Source of the DNA: Beroe forskalii
Taxonomy: Eukaryota > Ctenophora > Nuda > Beroida > Beroidae
Assembly: GCA_011033025.1 (NCBI GenBank)
Contig: WFMF01000097.1
Span: 248,001 to 312,000 of the forward strand
DNA length: 64,000 nucleotides
Direction: 5' to 3'
This document shows, in pieces, positions 46,001 to 56,689 of this stretch. Below the pieces are notes generated by a model, which did no database searches, was not told where the DNA came from, and saw only the letters and a list, made by a program, of their open reading frames with translations. Position 1 is the stretch's first letter; every line of letters begins with the position of its first letter. The position numbers and the translations under genes are program-made.

Positions 46001-49000
46001 ATGCCATAAACACTCTGGGACCTCTGTTTGACGATTACATTGGTCCTCTCATCGAGCTTCTTTGTCAGTGTTATGAGACTCATCAGTACTCCTGTTTGCT
46101 GGAAAGCTGTGCTCAGGTATTTATACCATCTCATCAGTACTCCTGTTTGCTGGAAAGCTGTGCTCAGGTATTTATACCATCTCATCATTACTCATGTTTG
46201 CTGGAAAGCTGTGCTCAGGTATTTATACCATCTCACCAGTACTCCTGTTTGCTAGAAAGCTGTGCTCAGGTATTTATACCATCTCATCAGTACTCCTGTT
46301 TGCTGGAAAGCTCAGGTATTTATACCATCTCACCAGTACTCCTGTTTGCTGGAAAGCTCAGGTATTTATACCATCTCACCAGTACTCCTGTTTGCTGGAA
46401 AGCTGTGCTCAGGTATTTATACCATCTCATCAGTACTCCTGTTTGCTGGAAAGCTGTGCTCAGGTATTTATACCATCTCACCAGTACTCCTGTTTGCTGG
46501 AAAGCTGTGCTCAGGTATTTATACCATCTCATCATACCATCTCATCAGTACTCCTGTTTGCTGGAAAGAAGCTCAGGTATTTATACCATCTCACCAGTAC
46601 TCCTGTTTGCTGGAAAGCTGTGCTCAGGTATTTATACCATCTCACCAGTACTCCTGTTTGCTGGAAAGCTGTGCTCAGGTATTTATACCATCTCACCAGT
46701 ACTCCTGTTTGCTGGAAAGCTGTGCTCAGGTATTTATACCATCTCATCAGTACTCCTGTTTACTGGAAAGCTGTGCTCAGGTATTTATACCGTTTCAACC
46801 TTCTGCCTTCCGGTATTTGTAAAATATCAGAATATGTTTGTGATGCTTCGAAAAATTCACGTCATGAACTGGAAAACGCCATTAGCAGCCTCAAATCAGG
46901 AAAAGCATCTTCATTCGACCACATCAGCAATGAGATCATCAAGGCACTCAATGCTGAAATGCTCCATCTTCTGCTCAATCTTTTCAACATCTGTCTCAAA
47001 CTGGTGTCTACTTCTGAGCCAAAGTGTCATTACCCCGCTTCACAAGAAGGGCTGTACCTCTGACCCTGACAACTACAGGCTATTGCTGTTTGTAGCTGTG
47101 TTGGAAAACTCCTTTCCCTGATGCTTCTGAGTCGCTTGATAAACCATCGTGACTCAAACTTTCCCGACCCTCCTAACCAAGCAGGCTTCAAGAAGGGTAG
47201 CCAGTGTAATGATCATATTTTACATTGTTAACACTGATGGAAAAGTACAAAGAGTCAGCAAAAGGTCTATGCTGTCTTCATTGACCTGAGAAAGCCTTTG
47301 ATCTTGTCTGCCGCCAAGCATTGCTCTTCAAGCTTGCCTGCTATGGAATAAATGGCGGTTTCTTTAACATCATCAAAAGCATGTACAGCTACTCTTCTGG
47401 AAACATCAAAATCAACAACAAGATCAGCAAAAAGCTTTGATATTTCCAAAGGGACAGAACAAGGTCACCCTCTTAGCCCTGAACTCTTCAAAGTCTATTT
47501 TCTCAAGCTTTCCAAGTTGCTCAACGAATTGGACGTCAACTGCCCCACCTTATCTGGTCTGAAAATATCACATCTTGCATGGGCTGATGACCTTGTTATC
47601 CTGGCTTTAGATACCCAGTCACTTCAAAAACAACTTAATGTTATTGAGAACTACTGCAATGCCTGGGGTCTCGAAGTTAATATCTCTAAAACTAAGTTCA
47701 TGGTTATGAATGGACTCTATCCTCCAAGTGCCACCTGAGGCCGATCATAAATGGAGATGAGATCGAGCTTGTTACCTCCTACTGCTACCTGGGTATTATC
47801 ATCAGCAACAAAGGGAACTTCAGCCAGGCCGAAGACTCGCTTTACAAGAAAGGCCTCGGGGCATACTTCAGTCTTAGGAACACTGTTGACAGGAGATACG
47901 TGGATCCCAAGAACCTACAGCAACTCTTTGGTTCCCTTGTCACACCCATCCTAACCTACGGGTGCCAAGTCTGGCTTCCTAGCCGACCTGTTGTGCCCAG
48001 TGGAATAATATGAGGAATGTTGGAGCGACAATCCCAGCCAAAATTTGTCCAAATCGAAGCAAAAAAGCCCATTTAGGTTGACAGAAACTTGATATTAATA
48101 TTTGGCCTACCGACAAGTGCGCACATGAAAATTTATTTCCCACGGTCTTACAGGGTGGCCTGTCAATGATTTGAGCGGATTGAGCTCTGCAGATGCTGAA
48201 AACGACAACTGCGCACATTGCAGCACAGCCAAGTCATAATCTAGGTAATCCAAAATAAAAGAAAGGATAAGTTAGCCCAATGTTTCTAGTGCAGACTGTG
48301 AGTGATCTTGATTGTGAGTCATGATGGGGACTTGGCATGCGTGTGCACCCATTTTTTGTGGAGAGGAAGGGTCACGTCGCACCCATGCTACTTGGGATAT
48401 CTGACTATCTGAGATAGGCATGTCTACTTGCTAAGGTTATCTGAGATAAGAGAGAAAGCATGTCAAGGTAGATATTAGATACCGCTATTGTTATGGATCG
48501 GCTTGCCCAAGGTATGACCCCTGCCAAGAAACGCAAGTCCCAGAATCATGTTCTGTATGACATCTGTGTAAGCTTTGACCAGTAGGACTCAGTGCTGAGT
48601 TTCATGTTCGAAGTAGCTGAATACTTTGGACTCAAGCAGTAGACTTTGGATTGTCCCTGAAAAGCCGAAACCTGAGCTGATCCCAGAGCTGAATCATTGA
48701 ATGTGCGCACTTGTCGTTTTAGATGCAGAGGATTAGCTGATTGGGCTACTCCCCAAATTTTCCCACGCTACCCTGTCAATTATTGAGCTCCCATGTGCGC
48801 ACTTGTCCGGCAGCCTAATATTTGGCTATTTTACGCCGCGCAATTATTATCATGGTCTCAACTCGCTAGTTTTGATAAAGGAGCAATTTCCAAACTGCGT
48901 CAGAATCCAATTAACGCGCACAAAACGCGTCATTCATTCTAAAAAGCTACCAGGATCCTAATCTAGCCAAAATATTCCCAAACTAGCTGCCAGACTCCAA

Positions 49001-52000
49001 AAGTAGCCAGGGACTCCTAAAATCCGCTGCAAGGATTCCATTGCTTGTTTATACATCCAGGAACTCATTATATCATCATTTTGTCGAAGCAGTGTTTTTG
49101 TGATTCATTGAATGTGGGAACCCTATCAGCCATATGGCTCAATATGTTTTGAAATAATGTACTTAGCAAGGTTGACTTGAGGTCCCTGTTTGGATAGTGA
49201 AATCCTTATGACGCAAAAAGGCATTTTTGCTACTTTATGACTCCATTCAGATAGTATAAATTATAATGAAAGTGCAGCTCTTTGCGTTATATCGCCCGAG
49301 TTCCAAGCTTAATTTAATGGATTGAGTAGGTTGTGCGCGCGACGCGCGCAAACACACTCACTAATAACATTACTTGCTTTGCATACGAAGTAACCTCCGC
49401 AGAACTTCCATTTTTGCCTGATACATACTAATGCGCGGCGCATGTAGCGAAAAGAAAGTGATTTCGCATTATTCCATTTGTATCTGTTATTTCGTAACGG
49501 CATCGTATCATGTTGCCTAGTGAAGACATGTAATTCGACGTTATCGAGAATGAAATCATGACTGAATTAGTCTTAGACACGCCGCTAGCCAGAAAAAAGC
49601 CGTTTTTCCCGCGAAATCCTCATTCCCAGCCACTTATAAAAATTATTCCACTGGGCTGTTGTGAAACACCTTATCTCTTGCTTTGACCGTGACTGTAACA
49701 TCAACAATTGCGTCTCCAAAATTGCCAAGGTGCGCTTTGAGCAGGTTCATCTACGCCACCTCAAGTATCTGCTAGGTATAAGGCGCAATGCATTCAACTC
49801 TGCTGCCTGGGGTGAAACTGGCAGATTTCCACTTCTCATCGATAGTCTGAAGCTCTGCGTCAAATACTTCAAGAGACTGGCTGAGATGGAAGATTCAAAA
49901 CCTTGCCAAGGCAGCATTCAATGAACAGGTAAATCTTGGCTTATTATGGTACTCCAACATGAAGTCTATCATCGAAAGTTTTGCGACAGACGGTAATAAT
50001 CAGCATCAACTGACAGCTGTTTCGGCCACTCATCTTGCTGAAGCTGCGTCTCCCGTGTTACTGGTCAAGAACCTTCAGGATCATTTCACTGAGGCATGGA
50101 GATTTACTTTTGGAGCAATCAAGCAGGCTTTCATTTTACAGAGAGGTCAAAAGACAAGATCACGTGGGAGCATTACCTTGACCATGCCCGCAATTTTGAG
50201 GACAGGAAATTTACTGCAAGGATCCGCTGTAGTGCTCACAAACTCAATATTGAAACTGGTAGGCACAAAAACATTCCTAAAGCAGAAAGGACCTGTGACT
50301 TCTGCTCTTCAAAAGGAATCGACATCTCAGCCATTGAAGACGAAGAACACATCCTTGCCAATTGTCCGCTAGCAGCATCACAAAGGCAAAAGATGGCTTC
50401 ATTGATCAACAGTCTTGACATCAACCATGGTGATACTCCTCTCAATGGCATTCAGATAGCCAGGACAACTCCAACAGATCCTGCTGAATCAAACAATGAT
50501 GCACTTGTGAGACATATTCAAATCACGACCAGGGCAATCAAAATTATGTACAAGAGCATTCTAAAGTACAAAAAGGAACTGTCTCAACAAGGTGAAAGCT
50601 TATCTTAGATCTCCTGTGGTTCCACCTTCAATTCCTCTCTCCTCAGTCTTTCCCTCCTTCCGCTTCCTGCTCTTTGTTTGTCCAGCCTTGTCTGCTCTTT
50701 TCATCTTCTGAGTCCTCATCTCTTAGGGCCTGGGTGTTGTCTAAGTGTCCCACTCAGTTTGGATCCCAGATGGCTGAGTGGAAAAGAGGGGGTGTTTCCG
50801 ACTTGCGCTGGTAGTGATCCAGCCACCTGCTACATATGTGTGGGAAGCGGGTGCCCCTCCGATGCTCACCTGGCTGCGTACCGATTTGGGCTTAACTGTG
50901 TCCCATGCGTGGGGCATGCGTAGGCCGGGGGACAACATCAACCCTATCCATTTCTTCTTTTTCTCATTCTCCTTCTCCAGGTCTTCGTGAGTTCTTGTTG
51001 CTTTGCTCCTCCTGCACCATCACTCCTGTTACATCAGCTCTCATCAGTTCTTATTTCTCTTCAGCATCTCTCTGTTGGCTCTTTGGTACGTGCCCGCTTT
51101 TATGGTCCCCTAATCTCACCTAGATCCTTCAAGTATTTCAAATTAGAACCCCTTTTGTATCCTTTTTCTTCCTCGAATCAGTACATTGATGACTCCGCAT
51201 CAAATCAATTCCATCACCATAACACATCACCAAATCACCAAATCACAATATCATCTCCGTTTAACATAAGCTACTGACTTGTGTGTGATTTGAATGACAT
51301 TGCTTTTGTCACAAATTATATTTTAAAATTCTTGTAAAAATTCTTGTAAAATTCTTGTAAAATTCTTCTTACTACTTATAATTCTTCTTCAAATATAAAT
51401 AAATAAATATCTGTCTGTCAGGTTTATAATATCTGTCTGTCCGGTGGCTTATATATATCCACAGATTTTTCTGACACCACTCAGTACCCAATCAAGCATG
51501 CCGATGATCGGAATGTTCATATCAGAGTTCCAGTGACGTTTGACACCACCTGACATATGGACATCACATAGAGGAGTAGGCACACCCGAATAAAATATGA
51601 CCTCATCACTGAAAAGACTGGATTGTACTGTACGAATTGCTGAAGCGAAAAAATTGTTAACGGTGGCCGGAGGCCACGGGCCCTGCTAGTTCTAATAAAA
51701 CCCCTTGTTAATATGATAATAACATAAATTTTCTTTCCCATATATGAATTTCTACCCCTATCAATTTAGGTTGCTCGTCGATGATACTCCCAGTCTTACT
51801 TCCTTTAGAAGTTTGCACGCTGCGCGCGCAATTCTGACGTCAGCCGCTTCATGGCTGACGTCAGCGGATGAGGTTTTAATGTGCAACTATTAGGGGGAAT
51901 GGTACTCAAACGGTGCTTATTAAATGGCCAGAATTCAAAAGTTCGTAACTGGGATAAGATCGATGAGAGAAAATTGGCCATGACTGTGATGGGAAGGAAA

Positions 52001-53550
52001 CTCGAAGTTCGGTGTTTGACTGTTTGAAGAGCCAAAATTTAATCTCTGGTTATTAAGATTGCTTGAGTTATACCTCACGCACTAGCTATAACCAGTAAGT
52101 GAGAAGATAACTCCGGTTGTTCCAGGGCCTCCTGAACATCTACAGCGCTGACAAGCCGGACCTGATAGCAGGCATGTTGCAGCGCCTCTCCAACACCACC
52201 TTCCTGCTCTTCAGCAGGGCCATGTCAGACCACCCGGACATCGTGCAGGCCTTCTTCTCCCTCCACCTGGCAGCCCTCAGAGCTCACCCTCAGGTTATTT
52301 GACTTCAATTAACGCAGTATGGTTTGGTTACAAATGAGAGCTTTTTTGGGTTAAATCCCAATTTCATCTTGAGCGAACTCCTGTTTTCTTGGGAAAGCTA
52401 GCTTAAGATGAGCTTCATAATGTGACTGAAGCAAGACATGATGCAAAGAACTAGAGGATCAGAAAATAGACCCGTTTCATTGATTTTCAGTAAATTGTTG
52501 CTCTTCAGTGACACTTGAAACCATTGCATAAGAATTGGGGGTCTTGTTGTATCTTTGTATGGGTATTATTTCAATCAGAAATACTGGCTATTTGAATAAT
52601 TTAGTCCTAATAGGAATTTAATCCCAGCATCCATCCCTAATCCCCAATCCCTATGATCCCTATTTTACTTTTCAGATTGTGTACCGGGCTGAGAGCAACT
52701 GCAAGGCTGTGTTACGAGCTGCAATGACTGCTATCACAATGCAGGAGTATCACACTGTTAAAGAGGTTTGTCGTTTAAATATATGAAATTAATCCCCATT
52801 TCGCCTTAGTGCTTATAATGTACGCTTCCTGTAATATTTACCTACCAATATGTTAGATTTTTTCGCAGTTGGATTGTTCGATGCGGATGAGGTTTTATCA
52901 TTGAATCAATCTTAACCAGTCTTCTTAACCGGTACTTTTCCTCCAGGTAAGCAGGTGGCTGGTGGAGTTCGTTGGCCACATGACCCTCTCGCCCACTGTC
53001 GAGGAAGCAGTGACCTCCCAGTTCAACTTCCTGGTTACTGAGTTGCTGCGCGGCATCGGGACCGCCTCCCCCTCCTCCACTGTCGGTTAGTTTCTAGTTG
53101 CTGGGTATTTATATCGAATGTGACTGACACTGTTTCTTCCTCACTGTCAGTAATATGACTGGCGAACGATTATTGATTCTACTGTCAAGGTGTCTTGATT
53201 CGTAGAAACACTGAATTGACTCAACTGTGAAACATAATATTTATGTGCTATGAAAGCTGCTATTTTGTGCAATTGTTAGTGCTCGTAACTCTTAGTTTCT
53301 TAATTTTTCAGAGTTTCTCGGTGACATATTCACTCCGTTGAGCAGCCTCTGTTCAGACCAGCTCAGAGAAAGTCTCAAAGTAACTCTCGCCACTGAAAAC
53401 TTTCCCACCAAGCACATTTCCCTGGAGTCCAAGGAGTCGTTTGTGGGTGCCTTGCTCAAGAACTGCCATTCCAAGCGGAAGTTGAAGGTGGTCATCAAAG
53501 AGTTCTCACTGGAATGTCGCGGTTACAATTCCAAACATTCCGTCAGGTAG
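40016..53550 (+). CDS. IPO13: Importin-13, C-terminal exons (partial gene)
   Basis: Six exons join in phase: 40016-40167, 45954-46116, 52126-52293, 52676-52765, 52947-53085 and 53312-53550 (stop TAG). They encode the last 315 or so residues of a karyopherin-beta HEAT-repeat receptor. Segments lining up with animal importin-13 as I recall it include HSAATPLLELLKEVW, FDDYIGPLIELL, AMSDHPDIVQAFF (family: DHPDIV) and the tail KLKVVIKEFSLECRG (family: VKEMTLLCRG). Importin-13 carries cargo across the nuclear pore under RanGTP control in both directions. The N-terminal exons were not found in the window, so they lie further upstream, possibly beyond intervening repeats. The second exon's 3' end is amplified 14-fold (see 46081-46780). 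Introns hold nested transposons. Exons show no damage. Confidence 0.9.
41079..41639. mobile_element. MITE-like element with about 230-bp inverted arms
   Basis: The ends GGGCGTTTCATAATTTGCCA and complement pair almost throughout (ACAAGAGAACTGTATATTG, the CACGTGCACAGGCCACAGCC region, CTAAGCCTTCTCATCGTG) around a loop of about 110 bp. TA flanks both ends (41077-41078 and 41640-41641), as in Tc1/mariner-type MITEs. Nested in the 3.5-kb element. Confidence 0.75.
41650..43295. repeat. 22-bp satellite (CACTGACACCAGTCTGACGTAT)
   Basis: About 75 divergent units. A higher-order block of roughly 460-510 bp recurs: marker groups such as CACTATAATTGACACCCGTC appear near 41945, 42410 and 42920, so groups of about 21-23 units were copied together. 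The same satellite reappears at 60880-61255. Confidence 0.9.
43370..43675. repeat. Hairpin of CGAAAC-type words
   Basis: GCCGAAACAAGC, CGAAACCACCCCGAACCAA and CCAAAAACTTCCCC on the left face their complements on the right (TTGGTTCGGGGTGGTTTCG and so on). The arms are about 130 bp and meet near AACCCGGGTT (43518). Confidence 0.7.
44216..45953. other. Importin-13 intron remainder, no gene seen
   Basis: Ordinary AT-rich intron sequence. The open frame at 44998-45198 has no recognisable motif or flanking splice sites. The segment ends with a pyrimidine-rich acceptor (TGTCACTGCAG) at 45953. Confidence 0.45.
46081..46780 (+). repeat. 51-bp tandem array: importin-13 exon 3' end plus its splice donor, 14 copies
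   Basis: The unit holds CATCAGTACTCCTGTTTGCT, GGAAAGCTGTGCTCAG and the donor GTATTTATAC. The coding part is the last 12 codons or so of the exon (YSCLLESCAQ); the rest is intron start. I count 14 units, 11 of them 51 bp. Two (near 46290-46370) lack five bases and one (near 46530) carries a CATCATACCATCT insertion and another change. Every unit keeps AG/GTATTT, so there are 14 candidate 5' splice sites in a row. As 51 bp is 17 codons, most units keep frame. Confidence 0.9.
47996..49655. mobile_element. hAT-like non-autonomous transposon (1.66 kb) inside the LINE
   Basis: 14-bp inverted ends CCCAGTGGAATAAT, with the 8-bp target duplication CTGTTGTG on both sides (47988-47995 and 49656-49663). 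LINE coding (SRPV before, KHLISCFD after) rejoins if the insert is removed. CAGTGG-type ends and an 8-bp duplication are hAT features. No transposase was found. Confidence 0.88.
48104..48815. mobile_element. Second-level nested transposon (712 bp)
   Basis: Inverted ends share GACAAGTGCGCACATG about 10 bp in from each end. A second inner pair (GATGCTGAAAACGACAACTG and partner) lies inside. The 8-bp direct repeat TAATATTT flanks it (48096-48103 and 48816-48823). It lies within the hAT-like element, which lies within the LINE. Confidence 0.75.
51411..52125. other. Intron remainder with possible Helitron-type 3' end
   Basis: ATCTGTCTGTC repeats follow the LINE tail. At 51664-51691 GGCCGGAGGCCACGGGCCCTGCTAGTT resembles a hairpin followed by CTAGT, as at Helitron-type 3' ends. 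A similar ACGGGCCTGCTAGTT ends the insert at 55386. The block 51835-51865 is a palindrome around CTGACGTCAGC. No gene is seen. Confidence 0.35.
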
Positions 53551-54676
53551 CAGCAACCCCAGACTAATCGTCTCATAGAAAAGTGGAGGGTTAACACTTT
53601 AAACAGTGGAAATCAGACACGAGGCGACTTTACTCGCCTTGTATGCAAACCATGAGTTATCATGGACGGATTGAACTGAAAGGGGTCGATGAAGACGCGC
53701 AATTTTTGTCCTTTTGCGCATTTACTTCTGGTAATGATACAATTTCAAATTAAATCGGAAAATTAAATTGCGTGTCTAATTTGAAAATTTTATTCAAATT
53801 TCAAAGGACCATGTACATAAGTTTAACAACAACACTTTTTATGTGTTCGTCCAAACCCCAAAGACTCAAAGACACATTGCAAATGTGGTGATAGATTCAG
53901 ATTTAATTTAGGTTGTGCTGGTTTCTTTTTGTAGTTTGCGTTAGGCCATAGGGTTTCGTGAACGAGAGATAATGTTAATGGTATAACACTATGAGTATGA
54001 CGTTTCTTGATGGATTTCTCCCATCCCTAGCGCGCAACACTCGGAAGGTTGGAGGGCCGTGTTGCAAGCTTGTATGTTGTAGTTGCACTGCGCTGCATTA
54101 TAATTATATTTATGACAATAATATTATTATTGGTGACCTCAAAATCAAATACTGCCACCGCTCACTCCTCCCTCAGCGAATATGGAACTTCGAAACTCCC
54201 AAGTCCCAGTCTCCAAATAAGCATCAGCATGGCCAAGGCTACTAGTACTAAACTCCAATTCCAAAACTGGGAGCCGCGATTAGAAAAAGTCAAATGCAAC
54301 ATAACCCATATGTGATTGTGTGCAGACCGCTCGATTGAAAAAGGCCTCGATGAAGACGCGCGAATCCCCTCTGCGCGCTTCAACTTCTTAAGTTATTATA
54401 AGAAGTTGAAGCGCGCAGAGGGGATTCGCGCGTTTTTATCGAGGCCTTTTTCAATCGAGCGGTCTGCACACAATCACATATGGGTTATGTTGCATTTGAC
54501 TTTTTCTAATCGCGGCTCCCAGTTTTGGAATTGGAGTTTGGTGCTGGTGGCCTTGGCCATGCTGATGCTTATTTGGAGACTGGGACTGCACTGGAAGTTT
54601 CGAAGTTCCAAATTCGCTGAGCAGTGAGCGGTGGCAGTGTTTGATTTTGAGGTCACTAATAATAATATTATTGTCA

Positions 54677-55386
54677 GTGTGTTGAAATTCAATTTCACAA
54701 AGTGCTCTAGCATAAGCGAGCGAGTTACAAACAAATTAAAACACAAGGTTAATTGTCTTTACTGAATTTATATCGAAATGTCGGCATAAACGGAAATTTT
54801 TACTTGAGAGAGCATTATAATTTACATTTAAAGTTTTAAGTTTGAGTGAAATATAGCCTCGGCTCCGGCTCATTCTCATAATGATAACACTCCTGACGTG
54901 ATATTAGTGGGTTTGGGGTATCTCACTTTAACTTAAGACTTTACGAACAATTTATTCTTTCTTCATTCTTTTATCCGTATTTCAATTTAGTATTTGACCG
55001 ATGTATTTTTATAAAGGAGTGGAACTGGATCATTTTGTCAATATCATCATGTTACTCGTCTTCTGACGATTGGGTATGAACTTACCCATGAAACTTAAAG
55101 TAAAGACAATTAACCTTGTGTTTTAATTTGTTTGTAATATCTTATATATAAAGTAAAGTCACACGTGAATAATGTTTGTCTGTAATTCCGTATACAATTA
55201 AATTTGAGCTTGCCAAGAAAATATCAAGGGAAAGATAGGCTAAGCCGGGCTTAGTCGCGCAGTTGCTATGGATACAGATATTCTGCACGTGCAGATTAAT
55301 TGCGCGCGCGCTCATTACGGTTTAATGCTGTTTTGATTTCGGAGCTTCATAACTTTTGGTGTGATTGGAAAAAACGGGCCTGCTAG
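54677..55386. mobile_element. Insertion (710 bp) in the palindrome's right arm
   Basis: TTATTGTCA (54668-54676) recurs at 55387-55395, giving an 8- or 9-bp target duplication. Comparing with the uninterrupted left arm defines the insert exactly. It ends in ACGGGCCTGCTAG and holds a nested inverted-repeat element (54728-55134). Confidence 0.75.
54728..55134. mobile_element. MITE-like element with TA flanks (407 bp)
   Basis: Perfect 35-bp inverted ends starting CAAACAAATTAAAACACAAG, flanked by TA on both sides. Third nesting level at this site. No coding capacity. Confidence 0.75.
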
Positions 55387-55609
55387 TTATTGTCATAAAT
55401 ATAATTATAATGCAGCGCAGTGCAACTACAACATACAAGCTGTACCCAATTCCAATCATCAATTCCATCATTCATGAGAGTAAAAATTGGAAAATATATC
55501 CTTGACTTTGAGTTCGCTTTGACTTCTGCTAAAAATAAAATATGAAAAGATAAAAGTTAACCCCGTGATGTTGTTTAGGTTTCATCGTTTCTGTTTTCTA
55601 TATTCGAGA

Positions 55610-56070
55610 TGAGGGGTCTCTCAGATCAAGGAGTTATTCCCCAGGGTCAAAGAAATCTTTTCAGGACAGGAGACTCTTCCAGGATCAAGAGACTCTCCCA
55701 GGATCAAGGAGACTCTTCCAGCATCAGGCAGACTATCTCAGCATGAAGGAGACTCTCAAGGATCATGAGTTCTTCCTGAGATCAGGAGGCTCTCTCCAGG
55801 ATCAGGAGACTCTCTCCAGAAAAGTCATAGAGTTTTCCCTAGGATCAGGAGGGACTCTCTCAGGATCAGGAGACTCTCTCAGGATCAAGGACAATTTTGC
55901 AGTTTGGGATACAGGTCCTAGGATCAAGGGAGACTCTCTCAGGATCATAGAGTCTTTCCTAGGACAGGGAGACTCTCTCAGGATCAAGGAGACTCTTCTT
56001 GGATCAAGAATTCCACCCCAGGAACAAGGGAATCAGACCTAGGATCAAGCAATGCATCCTGGGAAGAAGG
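55610..56070. repeat. Degenerate minisatellite (GGAGACTCTCTCAGGATCAA)
   Basis: About 20 loosely repeated units of 19-28 bp, all variations on AGGATCA and GGAGACTCT. The open frames through it are repeat artefacts. Confidence 0.8.
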
Positions 56071-56292
56071 AGTCTGTCAAAATATTCCAACTGACCAAAC
56101 TTATGTTGTATTTAGTGTTTTTATATAAAGCAGCCGATACACAGATTATCTCGTATTCTATCATCGTATTCTATCATCTTTGTTTCACTAATCTTTGTTT
56201 CACTTCACTTAAAAAGCACTAAATACAACATATACACGATACACTAGCACTGTAGCCACATATATAAGCGATTGAGATATGAGTGAAAGTTA

Positions 56293-56366
56293 GGGCAAAG
56301 TAGCTCAGTTGGTAGAGCAGAGACCTGGCAAGTTCTCAGTCGTGGGTTCATGCCCCGCCTTCCACC
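56293..56366 (+). tRNA. tRNA-like sequence (A-box intact, stems degraded)
   Basis: A perfect A-box/D-arm (TAGCTCAGTTGGTAGAGCA), an anticodon-arm-like GAGACCTGGCAAGTTCTC and a B-box-like GGGTTCATGCC follow one another in tRNA order and spacing. The acceptor stem pairs poorly and the anticodon stem has an extra base. The candidate anticodon GGC would be Ala. Pseudogene or SINE head. Confidence 0.45.
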
Positions 56367-56689
56367 TTAATTTTCAGACTCATCAGGATTCGTGTGTGTG
56401 ACTGTACTCAGGCATTTCAATTTGAATATGACCAAACTTAAATAATCAACAAATAAAATTAACATAAAATTTCATTGTCTGTATGTACCAATTTGCAATA
56501 TTGATATTTGCAGAAAAATAACAGGCTTTAAAATTTAAATAATATTGCCAAAAATATTATGACATAAGAACTTAGATTTAAAATCTTCTATACATGATAA
56601 AATATTTCAATATTTATAAAATTCTATAAATTATTTCATAAATTGAATTTTCTGTAGTCGAAATGAAGTACGTTAGAGTGTGCGGCGCG

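Larger units (their letters stand above)
46790..51410 (+). mobile_element. 5'-truncated LINE in an importin-13 intron (interrupted by DNA transposons)
   Basis: RT coding in several frames. ENAISSLKSGKASSFDHISN leads, then PLHKKGCTSDPDNYR, DPPNQAGFKKGSQCNDH, GTEQGHPLSPELFKVYF and LAWADDLVILALDTQ, followed by LEVNISKTKFMVMNG. After the inserted element (47996-49655) the thumb/C-terminal part resumes (VRFEQVHLRHLKYLLGIRRN ...) and ends in a Cys/His-like C-terminal block (RTCDFCSSKGIDIS...EHILANCPLA) and a stop at 50608. A pyrimidine-rich 3' UTR runs to an AAATAAATAAAT tail near 51405. Frameshifts make it inactive. It begins directly after the 51-bp array. Confidence 0.85.
54067..55441. mobile_element. 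Long palindrome (arms about 330 bp or more), right arm split by an insertion
   Basis: Inverted arms from AGCTTGTATGTTGTAGTTGC to its complement, centred at about 54395 (CTTCTTAAGTTATTATAAGAAG). The arms match for over 300 bp with few mismatches and include GGCCTTTTTCAATCGAGCGG and GCGCGCAGAGGGGATTCGCG. The right arm stops at 54676 and resumes at 55387. No clear target duplication was found at the outer ends. Confidence 0.8.

Noticed and set aside
46028-46830. Long overlapping frames across the 51-bp array
   Set aside because: They arise from the tandem exon-end duplication; only the first unit continues a real exon.
56293-56366. Functional tRNA-Ala
   Set aside because: Acceptor and anticodon stems do not pair properly; more like a pseudogene or SINE head.
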